Translations under genes and position numbers: made by a program
Notes under the pieces: model-generated
Told to the model about the DNA's origin: nothing
Seen by the model: the letters and a program-made list of their open reading frames with translations, nothing else
Databases searched by the model: none
Source of the DNA: Halobacteriovorax marinus SJ
GTDB lineage: Bacteria; Bdellovibrionota; Bacteriovoracia; Bacteriovoracales; Bacteriovoracaceae
Direction: 5' to 3'
DNA: 64,000 nucleotides
Assembly: GCF_000210915.2 (NCBI RefSeq)
Contig: NC_016620.1
Coordinates: 992,001 to 1,056,000 of the forward strand
In this document: one piece after another, positions 41,482 to 49,704 of the stretch
Position numbering within the stretch: position 1 is the stretch's first letter
Layout: each line of letters starts with the position of its first letter

Positions 41482-42789
41482 TCATAGACAACTTTGTGTT
41501 GGAAGAGGCGTGCAGTTAAATACATTTCTTAACTGAGGAGAGGATAGAAAGATTGTATTAAAATCTAGCTCCTTAGTACTCCAGTTGTTTGCGTTTTTAC
41601 CTTTAATAGAGGCCATACTTACTTCCATTAATGCAAGCTTTTGAGAAGTTGAAATGGGAGGATATTGTTCAACGTACCTGCCGGTTACTTTAGCAGACCA
41701 TATTTGAGCACCCCTTTCCGAGAAAGTCGTATCCGCGCACATCTCACTTATAGTTGAAGGTATGGGGGATTGGTGAAAGTTTTCTTCTAAGCATTTTTGA
41801 GCGCTTGTTAGAGGACTCCTTTCTACAGGTATACCTTGATCAATTTCGTTTACAACACCTTTAGACTTTAGTCCTTCTAAATAGTTTTCAAACGCTTGGA
41901 TATTTACTCCACCTCTGGAATTGGGAAGGAAGTCTAATTCGTGTCCTCTTGAGTTAGAGCTGAAGAATTCATTTAAACTTAATTGAAAGTTACTAAACGT
42001 AGAGTCGACCCTGCTCTGAGATAGATTAGGGTTATCTCTCATAAATTGTTCTCTAATTGTATTTTGTTCCTGTGAGGTAAGTTCTACTTTAGAGTTATGA
42101 GTATGGCCGATACATTTGGAGGACATTCCACAAAAATCAACACTATGACCAAGTTCATGTGCGAGTAGTGGAATCATAGCATGTTCAGGTAGTTTTAAAA
42201 TAGCTGAGCATGCGTTTATATTATAAGTTAGGTTTTCAAAGGCTGCCCACACACCACCTTCACAGAATTCATCATTAATATTAAATTGAACTTTGCTGAT
42301 CCTCTCAACAAGTAGCTTTTGATCTTCGCTCAATGAATCAGGCTCTGCTCCATTAGTAATTTCTTCTATAAATAATGATCTCACTCTTTCAAAAGTATCG
42401 ATAGCAGTTTGAGGGGCTCTACCAGAAGTTTTCTTCATTAAGTCTAGGACTTTCATTGTTTCTTTTGTCTCTGGTGAGTAATTACTTTGTCCGCTAAAGA
42501 AAACATTCTTTAGTACACTTCCATCTGGAAAGTGAATATATTCTTGATCCTCTGGGAATAGATCTTGATGTTTTCCTAGAATTTCTCTCGTGTTACAAAC
42601 TGGTCTTTGAACACTTGCTTCCCTAAGTTCAGTACATTCCTGGTTTATATTTGACAGTGGTCCACCTGTTGTGAAGTTGTTTTCACTCATGAAGTTTATG
42701 AAGTCTGTATATGGGTTAGCTCTCTTCTTACCTTTTGCGGCCATTGGAGAGTTAATTAATAGAGTGAATAGAAGAATGAATATATTCAT
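41482..42789 (-). CDS. secreted HExxH zinc metalloprotease-like protein
   Basis: 435 residues with a signal peptide (MNIFILLFTLLINSPMAA). The zinc-binding helix IPLLAHELGHSVDF lies near residue 210, with Cys-rich flanks (CGMSSKC, CEENFH, CADTTF) suggesting disulfides and an extracytoplasmic location. A downstream acidic zinc ligand cannot be named with certainty. No assigned peptidase family is recognised. It lies 11 bp from the convergent acetyltransferase gene. Confidence 0.72.
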   Translation of the reverse strand: MNIFILLFTLLINSPMAAKGKKRANPYTDFINFMSENNFTTGGPLSNINQECTELREASVQRPVCNTREILGKHQDLFPEDQEYIHFPDGSVLKNVFFSGQSNYSPETKETMKVLDLMKKTSGRAPQTAIDTFERVRSLFIEEITNGAEPDSLSEDQKLLVERISKVQFNINDEFCEGGVWAAFENLTYNINACSAILKLPEHAMIPLLAHELGHSVDFCGMSSKCIGHTHNSKVELTSQEQNTIREQFMRDNPNLSQSRVDSTFSNFQLSLNEFFSSNSRGHELDFLPNSRGGVNIQAFENYLEGLKSKGVVNEIDQGIPVERSPLTSAQKCLEENFHQSPIPSTISEMCADTTFSERGAQIWSAKVTGRYVEQYPPISTSQKLALMEVSMASIKGKNANNWSTKELDFNTIFLSSPQLRNVFNCTPLPTQSCL

Positions 42790-42953
42790 AAATTTTCCTC
42801 AATTATATAAATAATATCTGAGGTTTTAATTTAAGGATATGAAGAAAAAATAGCTCTAAATTAATATCGAGATTTCAGTAGCTTAGGGTGGTGATGTTAA
42901 GAGAAAAGTGTTGCGTCCTTTGCCTTTAAAAGGACGCAGATGATAGGGGGGAC

Positions 42954-43436
42954 TTATTCAACTTCGAAATATGTACAATATGAGTCTTTACTCCAGCTAT
43001 CGCCTAGAAATTCTCTATAGGATCTATGCATATCTATTTGAAGTCTAATTCCCTCAAATTCAAGCGCCAATCTATTAAATGACTTAGATGTTCCTAGTCT
43101 TCCAAACTTTATAGTCTTTTCAACAAAGAACTTATTCAGTCTACTAACTGCTACGTATTCTGTTTTAGATGTCGTTCCATGTGAAGTATTTCTACTTTCT
43201 ATTACTTGTTCACCTTGATCTATATTCTCAATAAGTAAATCCCCAGCACTTGAGTCTTTATTGAAATAGGCACCAATTTCGCTTGATAGATTCATTCTAA
43301 TTTCAGTCTCGTTTTCAATAACAGTTATATTTTGTGGACACTCATTATTGTCAGAGTTTGTTAGCTTATAATCAGTAATATAAGTTTGTGCGCTTGCAGA
43401 TGATGTCATAAGAATTAGTAGAATTAATTTCTTCAT
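42954..43436 (-). CDS. small secreted protein of unknown function
   Basis: 160 residues; the signal peptide is MKKLILLILMTSSASA. The mature part is strand-rich with two Cys (near residues 33 and 155), which could form one disulfide. No family is recognised. It is divergent from another small secreted protein gene at 43566 (129-bp gap), and the two may share control. Confidence 0.62.
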   Translation of the reverse strand: MKKLILLILMTSSASAQTYITDYKLTNSDNNECPQNITVIENETEIRMNLSSEIGAYFNKDSSAGDLLIENIDQGEQVIESRNTSHGTTSKTEYVAVSRLNKFFVEKTIKFGRLGTSKSFNRLALEFEGIRLQIDMHRSYREFLGDSWSKDSYCTYFEVE

Positions 43437-43565
43437 TGTTTGTCTCCATGCTGTTTTAGCTTTTCTATCACAACTAACTTCTTCGCTGGAAAAGTATGTA
43501 AAAATAACTCGTCTGCTATTCTTTATAAAATCAAAGTGTTATCTAGAGTGAAAACGAGGGGTCTT

Positions 43566-43949
43566 ATGAAGAATTTATTATGTGGCATTTTATGTATATT
43601 CTCTTTTTCATCATCTGCAGTGATTTTATCACCAGGGCAAGTCGTAGGCTTTTCTGATTCAAGCTTTAGATACAACTCTAGTGAACAAGCACAAAGCGCA
43701 AGGTTTTGTTTTTGGAATGAGTTTAGTTCTATTTGTAATGAGATTAAGGCCGCTGCACAAAATATGAATGGTGGATATGCTGGCGGTAATCACGATAAAA
43801 TTGAAATTTTAAGTTGTACTCTTAATTATGGTGATTCTCACTATGGAGAAGATAAGGCCGTTGTCTCATATATTCTAAGTGATGATTATGGTAGCGAATA
43901 TAAGGTTAAAAGAGTTATCAAAAGCTGCGCTGTTAGTTCTCACCTTTAA
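43566..43949 (+). CDS. small secreted protein of unknown function
   Basis: 127 residues from an ATG preceded by GAGGGG; the longer open frame from 43440 lacks a site and a signal peptide. The signal peptide MKNLLCGILCIFSFSSS is followed by a short strand-rich domain with Cys residues (RFCFWNEFSSICNE, SCTLNYGDSHYGED, SCAVSS). No family is recognised. A bidirectional hairpin separates it from the convergent TauE/SafE gene. Confidence 0.65.
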   Translation: MKNLLCGILCIFSFSSSAVILSPGQVVGFSDSSFRYNSSEQAQSARFCFWNEFSSICNEIKAAAQNMNGGYAGGNHDKIEILSCTLNYGDSHYGEDKAVVSYILSDDYGSEYKVKRVIKSCAVSSHL

Positions 43950-43957
43950 TTTTTAAA

Positions 43958-43989
43958 ACCCAATTAAGATTCTTTCTCTAATTGGGTTA
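43958..43989. terminator. bidirectional terminator-like hairpin
   Basis: AACCCAATTA pairs with TAATTGGGTT around a 12-base loop, between the small secreted-protein gene and the 3' end of the TauE/SafE gene; a short T-stretch lies on its left side. Confidence 0.6.
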
Positions 43990-44709
43990 AACGAAACCTT
44001 TATAAAGCATAACTCCGCTAAAGAAAATCATAGTCGTTTTGGCAACCACAAGAAAAGATTGATCGCTAAATCTTGTGAGGATTTTCTTACCAAAGAGGCC
44101 TCCTAGGAGTGGAGTGATAAGTGCTATAGAGTATAACTCAATAGAAATGTCACTATATTCGAAATTAAATAACTTAATAAAATAGACTGTCTTTAGTGCG
44201 TGACCGAAGGCTTGTGTAAATGCTTTTGTGGAGACAATAGAGAACCTTCCAATAGAGCTTGATAGATAAAATAAGTCTAGAACACTTCCAGAAACACCAG
44301 CTACCACTTGAGTAGCACTTACAAAAATTCCACATAGAAAAGATCTACCTTTTTTCTCGATATCAAAAAATGATGACGTTCTCTTCATTATTCCAAGTAA
44401 TGGCATCAGACCAAGAAGGATAAAGATCACTTTCTTATTGGGTTGAAGTTGGAGTAGTTCAAAGACTCCATAAGAGATGATTGCTCCAAGGGCATAGGGA
44501 AGTATGATAGAGAAGTTTAAATGTTCTCTATTGATATAGGCCCTAAAGCCATTGGAACTAAATTGAGTAAGTCCGTGAAGAATGAGCGCAATTGGTAACG
44601 GAAAGACAAGTAAGAATATGGCCAGGAGAATTGCTCCACCGGCCATCCCAAGGGCACCTGAAAGAGTGCTCGTTAAAAGTATATAAATAAAAGCAGCTAT
44701 TAAACTCAT
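43987..44709 (-). CDS. sulfite exporter TauE/SafE family permease
   Basis: 240 residues with about seven to eight membrane helices. Typical features: the Gly-rich first repeat (SGALGMAGGAILLAIF), a second glycine-rich segment (VSATQVVAGVSGSVLD), and a C-terminal LLGGLFGKKILTRF. The family exports sulfite or organosulfonates, but substrates vary widely. The divergent LysR gene 82 bp away is its probable regulator. Confidence 0.82.
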   Translation of the reverse strand: MSLIAAFIYILLTSTLSGALGMAGGAILLAIFLLVFPLPIALILHGLTQFSSNGFRAYINREHLNFSIILPYALGAIISYGVFELLQLQPNKKVIFILLGLMPLLGIMKRTSSFFDIEKKGRSFLCGIFVSATQVVAGVSGSVLDLFYLSSSIGRFSIVSTKAFTQAFGHALKTVYFIKLFNFEYSDISIELYSIALITPLLGGLFGKKILTRFSDQSFLVVAKTTMIFFSGVMLYKGFV

Positions 44710-44757
44710 AAAATCTCCTATTTGTATTATCGTTATAATTGATAGATAATTAAATAG

Positions 44758-44781
44758 AATAGATGGAATAGAATCTATTCG
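44758..44781. promoter_or_regulatory. candidate LysR operator between TauE/SafE and LysR genes
   Basis: GAATAGAT and ATCTATTC form a perfect 8-8-8 inverted repeat in the 82-bp divergent intergenic region. It ends just before the LysR gene's GGGAGG site. Consistent with autoregulatory LysR binding; unproven. Confidence 0.4.
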
Positions 44782-44791
44782 CGGGAGGAAT

Positions 44792-45604
44792 ATGTTAGAT
44801 GAGTTAGAAACACTTAGTGCTTTGGCTAAACATAAAACGATGGGCAGAGCTGCGACTTCTCTTCGAATTACTCAATCTAGTGTGAGTAAGAGAATTCAGT
44901 CTCTAGAACAAATTTCTCATAAAGAATTAATTGTTAAGAATGGTCGATTTGTAGAGCTTACACCGGCCGCATTTGAGCTTTTAGATAAGGCACTGCCTCT
45001 TCTTTCTGAGTTGAAGGAAACTGTCCAAGGTGAAGAAGGTTTACATACTCTTAGAATCTCAATTGGATTTTCAGAGTCGATACTTTCTTCTTGGGGGGCA
45101 CATTTAATAAGTAAGCTCTCTCGAAAATTTCCTGAGAATATATTTGAACCTCATGCTCATAGAACACCTGTGATTGTCGATAAGGTTGTATCCGGAGACT
45201 ACAATATTGCTATTGTTGGAGGGGAGCCAAAGAATTTTCCAGGGCTTTATTTTGAGAGGATTGGAGAAGAGGAGATGGTTGTTGTTGGAGAGACAGGCGA
45301 TCTCTTCTGTGCTGAGGTTACAAGTGGCACATGGGCTTCAATTGCAAACGAAACCGCTAAACAAGGTTTGAGAATAGATGAGAGAAGTGAATTTCTCTCT
45401 CCCATAGCTAAGATGGCCAAACATGGATTTTGTAGAGGATTAGTTCCATTTGCTGTTGCAAAGAATGCAGGTTTCTCTAAAAGAGAAATGATTTCTACTG
45501 GAATCAAACGACCTATATATGCAGTGGGAAGAAAAAGAGCATTTCTAAGAAGTGATATTCTCAAGATTTTAGAATACACAAGCCAGTTTTTAGAGAAGAT
45601 TTAA
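44792..45604 (+). CDS. LysR-family transcriptional regulator
   Basis: 270 residues. The helix-turn-helix is near residues 9-42 (ALAKHKTMGRAATSL, ITQSSVSKRIQSLE). The effector domain is shorter and more divergent than usual but retains the two-lobe pattern. GGGAGG precedes the ATG. It is divergent from the TauE/SafE permease gene and followed after 14 bp by the LtrA gene, so it probably controls transport in one or both directions. Confidence 0.85.
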   Translation: MLDELETLSALAKHKTMGRAATSLRITQSSVSKRIQSLEQISHKELIVKNGRFVELTPAAFELLDKALPLLSELKETVQGEEGLHTLRISIGFSESILSSWGAHLISKLSRKFPENIFEPHAHRTPVIVDKVVSGDYNIAIVGGEPKNFPGLYFERIGEEEMVVVGETGDLFCAEVTSGTWASIANETAKQGLRIDERSEFLSPIAKMAKHGFCRGLVPFAVAKNAGFSKREMISTGIKRPIYAVGRKRAFLRSDILKILEYTSQFLEKI

Positions 45605-45618
45605 GCTAGGAATAGAGA

Positions 45619-46791
45619 ATGAAGAAAAGATTATTACAAAAGCCTGTCTTTCACTTTAGTGGTATTGGAGTAGAGAAAAAAGTTGGATGGCTGGAGCTTT
45701 TTTACGATCTAATGTATGTGGCATCGTTTATTCAGCTTGGGAATATTTTTTCTAGGGATATTTCATTATATGGATTTATTAAGATAAGTTTAATTTTTAT
45801 AACTTTCTGGGTTTCTTGGTCTGGATTTTCTCTTTTTTCAAACCGCTACACTATAGATGATTTTCTACATAGAGTATTAGTCTTCCTTCATATGTTTACT
45901 GTTGCTTCTTTAACAGTGTTAGCACCTCGGGTCTTTAATGGTGATTATTCTTATTTTACAATTATTTTTGGTATATCACAGCTACTAGTGGCCTTGCTCT
46001 ATTTAAGGGCCTCTATTCAAACAGAATTTGGTTCAAAGTATACTAAGTTTTGGTTTGGAGCATTCTCCCTTTCTGGTTTTACATGGTTGAGTGCACCTTT
46101 TTTTCCAAATAACTTAACCCCTCTTGTTTGGGCAGTAGGGGTTGCGATTATTCTCATAACGCCAATTCTTAATAAAGCTCGTAATTTATTTAATGAATTC
46201 CCATTTGACTATGAGCATTTGTCAGAACGCTATAGCCTTTTAACTATTATAGTAATTGGTGAATCTTTTGTGAAAGTTCTAACAGAGTTAGTTGAAAGAG
46301 ACTCAGGTATGAATTTAGTTATACAAGCTTGTTTCTCTCTTCTCATAGCATGTTCAATTTGGTGGATTTACTTTGATGATGTTGCCGAGTCGAAGTTAAA
46401 GAAAAGTCTTTTAGCTTTTCCTGTGTGGCTTGTTTCCCATTTACCATTGCAAATGGGAATTGTTCTTATGGGTGTTGGAATAAAGAAAGTTGTTAGCTCC
46501 AACATGGCCCATTCTCTTCAGTTAAATGATGCTTATCTCTTAAGTTTTTCAATTGCCCTTATATTGGCATTTGTTGGTTTGATTGATCTTGTTACCGTTG
46601 GTAAAAGTGGTGAAGAGAATTCTTTTATTAGAGTACAATTGAGATTTTTTATTTCTTTTATTTGTGTGTTACTTGGTATTTTCTCTCAGTCTATGAGTGC
46701 TCTTTTATTTGTATCAAGTATTCTAACATTAGGGCTTATTCAAATTATTATTAATATTATTCTAGATCTAAGAGCTAAAGCTGCACAATAG
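45619..46791 (+). CDS. LtrA-family (low-temperature requirement) membrane protein
   Basis: 390 residues and about ten membrane helices. Diagnostic LtrA segments: GWLELFYDLMYVASFIQLG at the N-terminus and HLSERYSLLTIIVIGES in the middle. The family name comes from a Listeria cold-growth mutant; its biochemical function is not known. It follows the LysR gene closely and may share its transcript. Confidence 0.88.
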   Translation: MKKRLLQKPVFHFSGIGVEKKVGWLELFYDLMYVASFIQLGNIFSRDISLYGFIKISLIFITFWVSWSGFSLFSNRYTIDDFLHRVLVFLHMFTVASLTVLAPRVFNGDYSYFTIIFGISQLLVALLYLRASIQTEFGSKYTKFWFGAFSLSGFTWLSAPFFPNNLTPLVWAVGVAIILITPILNKARNLFNEFPFDYEHLSERYSLLTIIVIGESFVKVLTELVERDSGMNLVIQACFSLLIACSIWWIYFDDVAESKLKKSLLAFPVWLVSHLPLQMGIVLMGVGIKKVVSSNMAHSLQLNDAYLLSFSIALILAFVGLIDLVTVGKSGEENSFIRVQLRFFISFICVLLGIFSQSMSALLFVSSILTLGLIQIIINIILDLRAKAAQ

Positions 46792-46801
46792 TATTGGAGT
46801 A

Positions 46802-48046
46802 CTATTTTTTTCTTAAGTATTTTAGGAAAAATAGTGCTCTCTTATGTTTTTTTGAAAAGTATCTCTGAGATTGGTAGATACCATTGTGTCCTGAAAAGTA
46901 GAAACTACTATAACAAGCAATAAAGGCGTACGGAGCAATTTGTATACCAAATGTTTCGATGGCCATAATAATACATGCAATCGGTGCGTTGGATGCTCCT
47001 GCAAAAACGGCTACAAAGCCAAGAGCTGCAACAAGTTCAAAAGGGATTGGGCCAAAACCTCCTAGAAAGCTTCCTAGAGTTGCTCCAATAAAAACTAGAG
47101 GCGTGAATTCTCCTCCTTTAAATCCAAAAGAGAGAGTAAGGGCAGTAAATATCAATTTTAAAAGAGGTACACTCCAATGCATTGGTTGAACTAGTGATGT
47201 TTGAATTGTCTCTAAGCCAAGTCCTGCGTAGAGAAAAGAGCCTTCAATGTTATAAAGGACAATAATAAGCAGTCCTCCTAGAAACGGTCTTAGTGGAGGA
47301 TATTGAATAAATCTCTTTATAGCTTTAGTTAAAAGGTGAGTAGTTTTAGAGAATAGATTTGCACTGACTCCAAATGCAATTCCAAAGAGAATTAGATAAA
47401 TTAAGTACTGGAAATGGAAGGTTGGTATTTCAACAGATGGATAAAGTGTGTGGGGAACTTTGAGTAGGTGAGTTGTCTGATAGCCTATGAAAGAAGCAAT
47501 TAAGCATTGGAAGAAAGCGTAGAGTCTTAACTTTCCAACAGTGATAATTTCCATTCCAAAAATTACACCTGCCCAAGGAGCTGAGACGGCAGCGCCAAGT
47601 CCTGCTCCCGAGCCCGCAATTAATAATACTCTTCTTTCATATTTAGAGAGCTTGAAGAAGTGTGAGATTCGATCAGAGAGAGCGCCACTCATTTGTACTG
47701 CTGTTCCTTCTCGCCCAGCTGATCCTCCAAATAAGTGAGTCAATATTGTTCCAAAGAGTACAAAGGGAACCATTCGCAGAGGCAGGACTTTCTTTGGAGA
47801 GTGAATTTCATCAAGGATTAAATTATTCCCTTTCTCTGCCTCACCAGCGAATTTATAATAGATTAGACCAATAAAGAATCCTGCTATTGGAAGAAAATAG
47901 ATTAGCTCATGATGATCTTTTCTATAAGCAGTTGCAAGAGATAATAAAGTTAAGAATAGTGCTGAACTTAAACCCGCCATTAATCCTGATAGAGTACTTA
48001 AGAATACCCATCTTGAAACTTTATATAAATTAAACTTATTAAACAT
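46802..48046 (-). CDS. ClC-family chloride channel/antiporter
   Basis: About 414 residues and ten or more membrane helices. Selectivity-filter motifs are GGSAGREGTAVQ, GAGLGAAVSAPWAGVIFGME and GFKGGEFTPLVFIG. The helix-terminal GREGP motif appears as GREGT. The proton-pathway Glu (GREG) is kept, so antiport is possible. The open frame extends 16 codons further to an ATG at 48094 that lacks a site; the ATG at 48046 has AAGG 8 bases upstream. It is convergent with LtrA (10-bp gap). Confidence 0.9.
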   Translation of the reverse strand: MFNKFNLYKVSRWVFLSTLSGLMAGLSSALFLTLLSLATAYRKDHHELIYFLPIAGFFIGLIYYKFAGEAEKGNNLILDEIHSPKKVLPLRMVPFVLFGTILTHLFGGSAGREGTAVQMSGALSDRISHFFKLSKYERRVLLIAGSGAGLGAAVSAPWAGVIFGMEIITVGKLRLYAFFQCLIASFIGYQTTHLLKVPHTLYPSVEIPTFHFQYLIYLILFGIAFGVSANLFSKTTHLLTKAIKRFIQYPPLRPFLGGLLIIVLYNIEGSFLYAGLGLETIQTSLVQPMHWSVPLLKLIFTALTLSFGFKGGEFTPLVFIGATLGSFLGGFGPIPFELVAALGFVAVFAGASNAPIACIIMAIETFGIQIAPYAFIACYSSFYFSGHNGIYQSQRYFSKKHKRALFFLKYLRKK

Positions 48047-48121
48047 TCTCTTAGCCTTTTTTCTATTATAAGGGCTAAAATAATAATTCGTCATTTATTG
48101 AATAGGATTATTATTAAAAGT

Positions 48122-48643
48122 ATGAAAAGAATTTTGATTATAGGAATTAGTTGTAGTGGTAAAACTACTGTAGGGATGAAGCTCTCTAAAAAATTAAATA
48201 TTCCTTTCCATGATTTGGACGATCTCTACTGGAATCCCGGGTGGATAGAGACTGATAAAGAAAAATTTAAAAATAGTGTGACATCTTTATGTAAAGAAGA
48301 GTCATGGATAATTGTAGGCAATTATAATTCAGTACAGAGTTTAGTCTTAGAGGAATGTGATACTGTTATTTGGCTTAACCTTTCAAGGGCGAGGGTGTGG
48401 TATCAGGCAATAGTGAGGTCAATGAGAAGAATTCTCTTTAGTGAAAGGTGTTGTAATGGAAATATTGAAAGCTTTCAAAGAACATTTCTTACTAAGGATT
48501 CAATCCTACTTTGGGTTTTAAAAGACTATAAACGCAAATATATTAAATACTCTAATATGAGGGATGATGGGGAGTTTTCTAAGAAAGAGTATATTGAGCT
48601 TAGAAATACAACTCAAATCAATAATCTACTAATCAAAGAATAA
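48122..48643 (+). CDS. P-loop kinase, adenylate-kinase/FlaR-like
   Basis: 173 residues. Walker A is GISCSGKTTVGMKL, followed by IPFHDLDDLYWNPGW and an Arg-rich lid region (RARVWYQAIVRSMRR). This resembles the small nucleotide kinases annotated as DNA topology modulation protein FlaR. A TTG at 48098 would add eight residues without a better site, so the ATG is preferred. The divergent ClC gene lies 75 bp away. Confidence 0.75.
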   Translation: MKRILIIGISCSGKTTVGMKLSKKLNIPFHDLDDLYWNPGWIETDKEKFKNSVTSLCKEESWIIVGNYNSVQSLVLEECDTVIWLNLSRARVWYQAIVRSMRRILFSERCCNGNIESFQRTFLTKDSILLWVLKDYKRKYIKYSNMRDDGEFSKKEYIELRNTTQINNLLIKE

Positions 48644-48741
48644 AGTATTTCTCGAAGCTGTAGTAAAATACTCGGGCAAATCTTTTAAATTAAATTTCTT
48701 TTGTATATTTCCGTTAAGTAAGTAATTCATTTGGAGGTTTC

Positions 48742-49629
48742 ATGAAGTATTTATTTTCAATATTTGTTCTACTTTTAGTGAGCTGCAGTTTCTCATTTAA
48801 GAATAGAGAATTAGATTGGGAAGAGATTGCTAGAATGAATGGACATCACTACGATGATGATACTCACCATGAAATTAGAACTAGTTCGAGATGGCCATCG
48901 GCAACTAAAGAATCTAAAGAAATTGATAAGTGCTTAGATCAAACAGATGAAGAGTTAGAGAATCTAGATGAAATGATTTTGAGATTTGATGGAAAAATAA
49001 ATTCTCCAGATGATTATGAGCACTCCATGGCAGGGCTTCAGAGATTTATTGAAGATAGTGGTTTGACAAGATATTTCAGTGCAAAAGAGATGGTTTCTCC
49101 AAATAACTCTGCTGTGGCGAAGGGCTGTGGATATGAAAAATTACTTCCAAGTCGCTGTCGTTGGAAGTCAGCTGTGGCCCAAGGACTTTTAGCTGTTGAG
49201 CTGAGATCTGAAATAAATAGAGGAAAGAAAACTTCTTCGGGTATTAAGATTAGAAATTGGTGGAGACCGTCTTGCTATAACTCAAAAGTCGGAGGAGCGA
49301 AGTCTAGTGATCATATGCAAGCGCGTGGTTTTGATTTAGATTTTAATACACCAAAGCAAAGGGCCGTAGCTCAAGCCTATCTCTGTAAGATGTATAAAGA
49401 AGGCAAGCCATTGAGTCTGCAGGTCGGAATCGGCTGTCAAACACTTCATATTGGAGTGGGTTCACCAAAGAGGCTTTCAAATTACCCAAAAGATGGTTCA
49501 AGGTTCTGGAAATATGGCTCATTAAGCAGGTGTTCGATTAAGAGAATTAGTGAGGATGACTGTTGGAAGCAGGGGCGAGATGGAAAGCTCTATATTCACA
49601 CTGAAGATGGTGGTTCAGGCGTCCTCTAA
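48742..49629 (+). CDS. lipoprotein with M15-type peptidoglycan peptidase domain
   Basis: 295 residues. The lipobox LLVSC puts the acylated Cys at residue 15. The C-terminal domain has WWRPSCYNSK, SSDHMQARGFDLDF (the HxxGxxxD zinc motif of M15 D-Ala-D-Ala carboxypeptidases and endopeptidases) and TLHIGVG with a second His. Several Cys pairs suggest periplasmic disulfides. It is probably an envelope-anchored wall-cutting enzyme. The downstream NlpC/P60-like gene is 75 bp away with a translationally masked site. Confidence 0.8.
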   Translation: MKYLFSIFVLLLVSCSFSFKNRELDWEEIARMNGHHYDDDTHHEIRTSSRWPSATKESKEIDKCLDQTDEELENLDEMILRFDGKINSPDDYEHSMAGLQRFIEDSGLTRYFSAKEMVSPNNSAVAKGCGYEKLLPSRCRWKSAVAQGLLAVELRSEINRGKKTSSGIKIRNWWRPSCYNSKVGGAKSSDHMQARGFDLDFNTPKQRAVAQAYLCKMYKEGKPLSLQVGIGCQTLHIGVGSPKRLSNYPKDGSRFWKYGSLSRCSIKRISEDDCWKQGRDGKLYIHTEDGGSGVL

Positions 49630-49658
49630 ACGGATATTTTTTACAACTCTATTTTAAA

Positions 49659-49703
49659 ACTCCCTATAAATTAGTATTTCTTACTTATATTTATAGGGGG
49701 AGT
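49659..49703 (+). promoter_or_regulatory. ribosome-binding-site-masking hairpin
   Basis: ACTCCCTATAAAT (49659-49671) pairs with ATTTATAGGGGGAGT (49689-49703), a 13-bp stem with a two-G bulge and a 17-base loop. The 3' arm contains the whole GGGGGAG site that lies 2-8 bases before the ATG at 49705. Translation of the next gene should be blocked unless the stem melts or is unpaired. Confidence 0.6.
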
Positions 49704-49704
49704 C

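Noticed and set aside
43440-43565. Longer N-terminus of the small secreted protein from 43440
   Set aside because: The extra 42 codons lack a ribosome-binding site and would bury the signal peptide that begins at 43566.
46959-47874. Several short plus-strand frames over the ClC gene
   Set aside because: They run antisense to conserved ClC selectivity motifs and have Pro/Ala/Arg-rich shadow composition.
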